Below are positions 12,166 through 15,791 of a stretch of 15,791 nt of DNA, piece after piece; positions within the stretch are counted from its first letter, which is position 1, and each line of letters opens with the position of its first letter. The DNA is from Candidatus Saccharimonadota bacterium (GTDB taxonomy: Bacteria > Patescibacteriota > Saccharimonadia > Saccharimonadales > SLHW01), in contig SLOC01000024.1 in NCBI GenBank assembly GCA_007132685.1, positions 1 through 15,791 on the forward strand, in the 5' to 3' direction. A program made the translations under genes and the position numbers. The notes under the pieces were generated by a model. That model ran no database searches. It saw only the letters and a list, made by a program, of their open reading frames with translations, and was not told the DNA's origin.

Positions 12166-14279
12166 TGAGTAAAGAAAAAGCAAATAACCAGAAAAAGACG
12201 AATAACTCGTCTAAAACCGCGAAACAAAAGTCGTCTCAATCGGCTTCGCGACAAAATAAGAAACAACAGTCGTCTCGATCTAAGAAGTCAAACGGCTCTA
12301 AAGGTGCAGCTATGCGCGCCCAAAGGCGTACGCATGATGACGCGCAGCGCATCATTGACCAGTACGCGACCGCCAAAGAGAACGGCAACCGCAGCAACGG
12401 CAACCAAGCAAATAAACAAGAAGATCGAGCAAACAAGATAGACGACAGCCCGCGCCTTAAGATAATTGGCCTTGGTGGCATGGACGGCGGCGGCAGCAAA
12501 AACATGATACTGGTTGAGTATCAAAACGACGCCGTTGTCATGGATTGCGGAAATGACTTAGGAGTCGATTTGCCGGGCATTAATTATGGCATCGCCGATG
12601 TAACTTATCTAGAAAAGATAAAGCACAAACTAAAGGCCTATATCATCACTCACGGTCACTTGGACCACATCGGCGGTTTGCCGCATATCGTGCCAAAAAT
12701 TCCGGCACCAATTTATGGATCGAAGTTTACGATTGCTCGTGTCGAGGAAGTATTTAGTAACTTCGGGCCGCCTTTGCCAGAAGGCTTTTCGCTCGATACC
12801 GTGGCAATGAATGAAGACACACACGAACGGCTAAAGATAGGACAATTCTTCGTCGAGTTGGTACGTGTTACCCACTCGATTCCTGGAAGCACTGTAATCG
12901 TTCTCGATACGCCAGTGGGTCGCCTAGTTAATACTGGTGACTTTCGGTTCGACCCGAAGCCGCTCGATCACGAGCGAACCGATACTGACCGCTTAAAGGA
13001 ACTTGGCAAAGAAGGTGTCTTAGCGCTACTGAGTGAAAGCACTACCACTGAGCGACCAGGTCGTACGCCGACTGAGAGCTCGATTGAACAGAGCTTTATC
13101 GATATTATCGATAACGCGCCGGGACGGATATTTGTCGGGGTATTTTCTACCAATATGAACCGTATACAAATGATCGTAAATGCGGCTGTGCACCACGGCA
13201 GGAAAGTCGTCATGGACGGCCGTAGTATGGTGAGTACGCTCGAGATGTCTGTCCGCCATGGTTTTATGAAGATTCCAAAAGGTACATTTGTACCGATAGC
13301 TTCAGCCGGCAATATGAAGGACGAAGAGCTCATCGTGATTTGTACTGGCTCACAAGGAGAGCCAAGCTCTGCTATGCAACGAATGAGTAATGGCGAGCAC
13401 CGTCATATCAAGCTCAAAGAGCAAGATACCGTCATCTTGTCTAGTACACCAATCCCTGAATCAGGTAATGATGCGCGTATTGGCGACATGATTGACGACC
13501 TGCTTCGTAAGGGAGTTCATGTTTTTCGACACGAAACACACGAGATAGACGGGTGCGGACCGCTTCACGTCTCTGGTCACGCCAGCATTGAAGAATACCG
13601 CGAGATGATACAGATGACACAGCCGAGATTCTTCATACCGATTTACGGTAGCTATCGCTCGAAACAACGACACATTGAGATAGCAGTAGAAGAAGGCATC
13701 TCGCGCAAGGATACTATCAACGCGGAGAACGGTGAAGTAATCGAACTCACGAAGAATAAGATGGAGGTGACCGGCAGAGTACCAGTCGGTACCGTGCTGG
13801 TTGACCAGACTGGCGCAATTGTAAACAGTGTCGTCATCAAAGATCGACTGCTCTTATCTGAGGAAGGGTTGGTAGCCGTGATACTGACAATCGACAAAAA
13901 GTCATCCCAGCTTCTGACCAGCCCAGATATTATTAGCCGTGGCTTCATCTATATGCGGGACAACGAAGAGCTGATGACCGGACTCCGCTCAGAACTGAAG
14001 CGGGCAGTGGCGCAGCGGTTCAAGCGAGTTGACCTTGATCGATTCAAGCAAGAATTGAAAGATCACGTAGCACACTACCTCTACGAGCACACACAAGGGA
14101 GTCCGATTGTCATACCGGTAGTAAATATCGTTAACCCAGGCAAACCACAGGGCGGCAATGGCCATGACAAAAAGGCCCAAGAACCAGAAAAAAGCGCTGA
14201 AGAAATCGCTGCTGAGCAACAAAAGCGATTCGAGGAAATGCGCGCTCGACTACTTGGGCAAGATGCCCGCACCGATTAA
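12165..14279 (+). CDS. rnj: Ribonuclease J with N-terminal extension
   Basis: Metallo-beta-lactamase/beta-CASP ribonuclease combining 5'-3' exo- and endonuclease activity in mRNA decay and rRNA processing. 704 residues against the usual 550-560. Residues 1 to about 95 are a low-complexity extension rich in Lys, Asn, Ser and Gln. The core starts at about 97 (RLKIIGLGGMDGGGSKNM). Metal-site motifs: HGHLDH (H163, H165, D167, H168), H237 in VTHSIPGS, D259 in NTGDFRFD. The beta-CASP motif HVSGHA is at 468-473. The following family motif P-x-HGE reads IPIYGSY, with Tyr494 where the His ligand is expected. The C-terminal domain includes PDIISRGFIYMRDN, and the end is a charged helix. Start supported by GAGGAG at 5 bases and the TAATG junction with UDG. 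Co-directional with pnp. Confidence 0.95.
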   Translation: MSKEKANNQKKTNNSSKTAKQKSSQSASRQNKKQQSSRSKKSNGSKGAAMRAQRRTHDDAQRIIDQYATAKENGNRSNGNQANKQEDRANKIDDSPRLKIIGLGGMDGGGSKNMILVEYQNDAVVMDCGNDLGVDLPGINYGIADVTYLEKIKHKLKAYIITHGHLDHIGGLPHIVPKIPAPIYGSKFTIARVEEVFSNFGPPLPEGFSLDTVAMNEDTHERLKIGQFFVELVRVTHSIPGSTVIVLDTPVGRLVNTGDFRFDPKPLDHERTDTDRLKELGKEGVLALLSESTTTERPGRTPTESSIEQSFIDIIDNAPGRIFVGVFSTNMNRIQMIVNAAVHHGRKVVMDGRSMVSTLEMSVRHGFMKIPKGTFVPIASAGNMKDEELIVICTGSQGEPSSAMQRMSNGEHRHIKLKEQDTVILSSTPIPESGNDARIGDMIDDLLRKGVHVFRHETHEIDGCGPLHVSGHASIEEYREMIQMTQPRFFIPIYGSYRSKQRHIEIAVEEGISRKDTINAENGEVIELTKNKMEVTGRVPVGTVLVDQTGAIVNSVVIKDRLLLSEEGLVAVILTIDKKSSQLLTSPDIISRGFIYMRDNEELMTGLRSELKRAVAQRFKRVDLDRFKQELKDHVAHYLYEHTQGSPIVIPVVNIVNPGKPQGGNGHDKKAQEPEKSAEEIAAEQQKRFEEMRARLLGQDARTD

Positions 14280-14656
14280 TGGGACGGAATATGCCGGAGC
14301 AACACCTATCAAAAGAGTGGTGGCTAGATGCTCTTCCAAGAAATAAAAGGATAGAGGTTGCGCATCGAGACGGCAACACATTTATGCGTGTACTCTCGGC
14401 AGGTTCGCAACCCACGGTTACTATAGAAAGAGATCCGGCTGGTCCGGTAATCGGCGAACCGTTAGTGCTCATTGGCTCATTAGCGATGAAAGCAGACATT
14501 GAAATTGAACATGTTAAAGAAGGTAAACTCATTCAGGGGGAATGCCTAGCGTTTTGTCCGTATAAAGTCGAGAGCTCATCACAAGCTCCAATTCAATTAG
14601 TGTCTCCACAGCTATTCGTGCCCAGACGCAGCATTGAAGATGTAACCGTACACTAA
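14279..14656 (+). CDS. Unknown protein downstream of RNase J
   Basis: 125 residues, family not recognised. It begins on a TAATG overlap with the rnj stop, indicating coupled translation; an in-frame ATG at 14291 (MPEQHLSKEWW) is an alternative start. The sequence looks like a mostly beta soluble domain: RIEVAHRDGNTFMRVLS, TVTIERDP, GEPLVLIGSLAM, DIEIEHVKEGKL. There is no membrane segment, signal peptide or enzyme motif. Two cysteines (ECLAFC) are four apart. The last gene of the pnp-rnj run; a new promoter follows within 10 bases. Confidence 0.8.
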   Translation: MGRNMPEQHLSKEWWLDALPRNKRIEVAHRDGNTFMRVLSAGSQPTVTIERDPAGPVIGEPLVLIGSLAMKADIEIEHVKEGKLIQGECLAFCPYKVESSSQAPIQLVSPQLFVPRRSIEDVTVH

Positions 14657-14662
14657 GAGACA

Positions 14663-14691
14663 TTGACAAAAGTTGTAAAATCTGCTACAAT
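14663..14691 (+). promoter_or_regulatory. Consensus promoter for the 14698 gene, leaderless start
   Basis: -35 TTGACA (14663-14668), exact 17-base spacer, extended -10 TGC-TACAAT (14686-14691). Six bases then ATG at 14698, which puts the start codon at the expected +1. No Shine-Dalgarno. Confidence 0.85.
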
Positions 14692-14697
14692 TAAGCT

Positions 14698-15351
14698 ATG
14701 ATAGAACGTGAACCATCCCCAGAAAGATATCACGACAGAAGAGAGCTCGCGCTCGAGCCAGGTACTTTCGATGAGGTTCACGCTACTCTTCAGACGATTT
14801 TGCAAAACCCTGATACTCAAGACTTACAGTTTGCCAACGCTGGACCACTTAAAGAAGTCGTCATCCAAGATGAACACAATAGAGCAGGAGACCATATAGC
14901 CGATAAAGACGTAATCGGTCGCATATGGTCGTGGCAAAATACAAATATTCAGCCTGAGGAAAGAATCGATGTAGTGCTACTTGATCGCTCTGGCACTGGT
15001 CTCGCTACTGCTGAATACGCTCATGAGGACGCCGTCAGCCGAATAGGCTACATAAGTTTCATGAAGGACGGAGCTGATGTAGCCTGCAGCGGTATCCTCT
15101 GGGTACTTTCTGATAAGCGTATAACAGCACAAGCAGACATTGTAATTCCTACGAATACACGAAAAGGAATCGAAGGGCTTCGTTTTGCAGCAAAAATAGG
15201 GCTGTCAGCTGAGTGGAGGGCTGGCTTTAAGGAGTACAAGGAAAGGCAACCCGTTATGAACCGATTACATGTAGACACTCCGTTTACCAACGAAATGGGC
15301 AAGGAGCTTCGTAGGCATATGAGCTCCTTCGTTGACCAGGCTAAGGAATAA
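14698..15351 (+). CDS. Unknown soluble protein from a leaderless promoter
   Basis: 217 residues, not recognised. The N-terminus is charged (REPSPERYHDRRELALEPG), followed by a helix (about 24-36), then alternating strands such as EERIDVVLLDRSGTGLATAEY and RIGYISFMKDGADVACSGILWVL, and a helical, charged C-terminus. No signal peptide, membrane helix or catalytic motif is visible, and there is a single cysteine. The start is fixed by the promoter, since the ATG falls at the predicted +1 with no ribosome-binding site. The next gene starts 20 bases later with its own promoter overlapping this gene's end. Confidence 0.85.
   Translation: MIEREPSPERYHDRRELALEPGTFDEVHATLQTILQNPDTQDLQFANAGPLKEVVIQDEHNRAGDHIADKDVIGRIWSWQNTNIQPEERIDVVLLDRSGTGLATAEYAHEDAVSRIGYISFMKDGADVACSGILWVLSDKRITAQADIVIPTNTRKGIEGLRFAAKIGLSAEWRAGFKEYKERQPVMNRLHVDTPFTNEMGKELRRHMSSFVDQAKE
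15301..15329. repeat. Perfect inverted repeat inside the end of the 217-residue gene
   Basis: AAGGAGCT (15301-15308) and AGCTCCTT (15322-15329), 8-bp stem with 13-base loop, immediately upstream of the ftsK -35 box. It could be an operator or an RNA hairpin; it may also be chance within coding sequence. Confidence 0.4.
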
Positions 15352-15360
15352 GGATAAAAT
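15332..15360 (+). promoter_or_regulatory. Promoter of the ftsK-like gene, short leader
   Basis: -35 TTGACC (15332-15337), exact 17-base spacer, -10 TAAAAT (15355-15360), ATG 11 bases later at 15372. The leader would be about 5 bases. The -35 box lies inside the preceding coding region. Confidence 0.55.
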
Positions 15361-15371
15361 ACTAACCTGAC

Positions 15372-15776
15372 ATGGCAAAGAAAAAGAAAAAACAGACCAA
15401 ACGAAAAAGCACCTCGAAAAAGTCAACTAAGCCTGAGAAGAAAGATGACAGCGCCTCGACTTTTTGGCCGATTACTGGAGCAATAGTTTTATTGCTTCTG
15501 GCGTTCTTGTTGCTGCTCGGCAGCTTTTCTGCGGGCGGACCCCTCCCCGAACAAATGTTTACCGGTGTATTTCAGCTGCTAGGAAATGCAGCGTATTTTG
15601 TACCGGTTGCCCTAGCGTGTCTTGGTGTATGGAAGTTTAAAGCCGAGGGACATAAAGTGCCTTTACAAGAGTTTGTAAGTATAGTGGTCTTTTTATGGGC
15701 GTTTGCTGGCTGGCTTTTTATAACATTTTCGACGACTGAAGCGCTCACCAGCGGTGCTAATGGCGGTGGTGGTTAA
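15372..15776 (+). CDS. ftsK: N-terminal membrane part of an FtsK/SpoIIIE-like DNA translocase, interrupted by TAA
   Basis: FtsK/SpoIIIE proteins pump chromosomal DNA at the division septum. 134 residues are read: a Lys-rich N-terminus (MAKKKKKQTKRKSTSKKSTK), then three predicted membrane helices at about residues 32-51, 64-85 and 100-119, ending GANGGGG. In SpoIIIE-type proteins the equivalent place, between the third and fourth helices, has a GGG-x-x-G loop. Here the TAA at 15774-15776 follows GGGG, and the same frame continues after it with AGGVL to the end of the window, as expected for the next part of the loop and helix four. The gene is therefore either interrupted (mutation or sequencing error) or a separate short membrane protein. 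The motor domain, which would prove the identity, is outside the window. Start chosen at the first ATG after the promoter. Confidence 0.65.
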   Translation: MAKKKKKQTKRKSTSKKSTKPEKKDDSASTFWPITGAIVLLLLAFLLLLGSFSAGGPLPEQMFTGVFQLLGNAAYFVPVALACLGVWKFKAEGHKVPLQEFVSIVVFLWAFAGWLFITFSTTEALTSGANGGGG

Positions 15777-15791
15777 GCTGGTGGCGTATTA

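Noticed and set aside
12236..12524. Minus-strand frames opposite the RNase J N-terminus
   Set aside because: They arise from the low-complexity plus-strand sequence; no promoter or ribosome-binding site, and the plus-strand extension is supported by its Shine-Dalgarno.
15774..15776. Alternative genetic code in which TAA is sense
   Set aside because: TAA ends many clear genes here (holA, rpsT, rpsO, pnp, rnj), so local mutation, error or a split gene is more likely.

Overview
The window reads as a chromosomal housekeeping segment of a small-genome bacterium, most likely of the Candidate Phyla Radiation / Patescibacteria, with Candidatus Saccharibacteria (TM7) my best guess. The reasons are protein style and gene content: short TruB without an obvious C-terminal PUA domain, an RNase J with a long basic N-terminal extension, a uracil-DNA glycosylase lacking the usual Fe-S cysteines, a degenerate DHH protein with a huge disordered tail, and several unrecognised small proteins. 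TGA is used as a stop (mutM, truB), which argues against the UGA=Gly code of Gracilibacteria/SR1. The lineage is inference from memory of families, not from a search. There are no mobile elements, CRISPR arrays, tRNAs or rRNAs, and no gene-free stretch longer than about 210 bases.

Layout. (1) 1-5259, DNA replication and repair: the 3' part of polA, an unknown single-pass membrane protein, a HAD-like hydrolase, a small DUF721/DciA-like protein on the minus strand, mutM (fpg), and holA overlapping the mutM stop. (2) 5260-5897: a hairpin between convergent holA and rpsT, then rpsT on the minus strand with an unusual basic C-terminal tail, and a divergent control region. (3) 5898-11288, translation and RNA metabolism: degenerate DHH/NrnA-like protein, truB, rpsO, pnp. 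The order resembles the widespread rbfA-nrnA-truB-ribF-rpsO-pnp cluster, without ribF between truB and rpsO. (4) 11304-14656, a tight run continuing from pnp: small membrane protein, uracil-DNA glycosylase, RNase J and an unknown 125-residue protein, joined by a 29-base overlap and two TAATG junctions. PNPase and RNase J are thus probably co-transcribed. (5) 14698-15791: an unknown 217-residue protein, then the 5' end of an ftsK/spoIIIE-like gene that meets an in-frame TAA between its predicted membrane helices.

The clearest regulatory theme is translation initiation. At five genes (starts 1980, 2582, 3396 minus, 3458, 14698) a -10 box ends only 6-8 bases before the ATG, so the mRNA should be leaderless or nearly so; truB and ftsK have a -10 box ending 11 bases before the ATG. 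Genes inside operons and the ribosomal protein genes instead carry Shine-Dalgarno sequences. rpsT and rpsO share an identical 13-base ribosome-binding segment.

I see no cassette-like novel defence or mobile system. The oddities worth attention are the leaderless promoter set, the ftsK stop, the degenerate DHH protein with its long tail, the Fe-S-less UDG, an RNase J with an altered metal-ligand motif, and the tailed S20.
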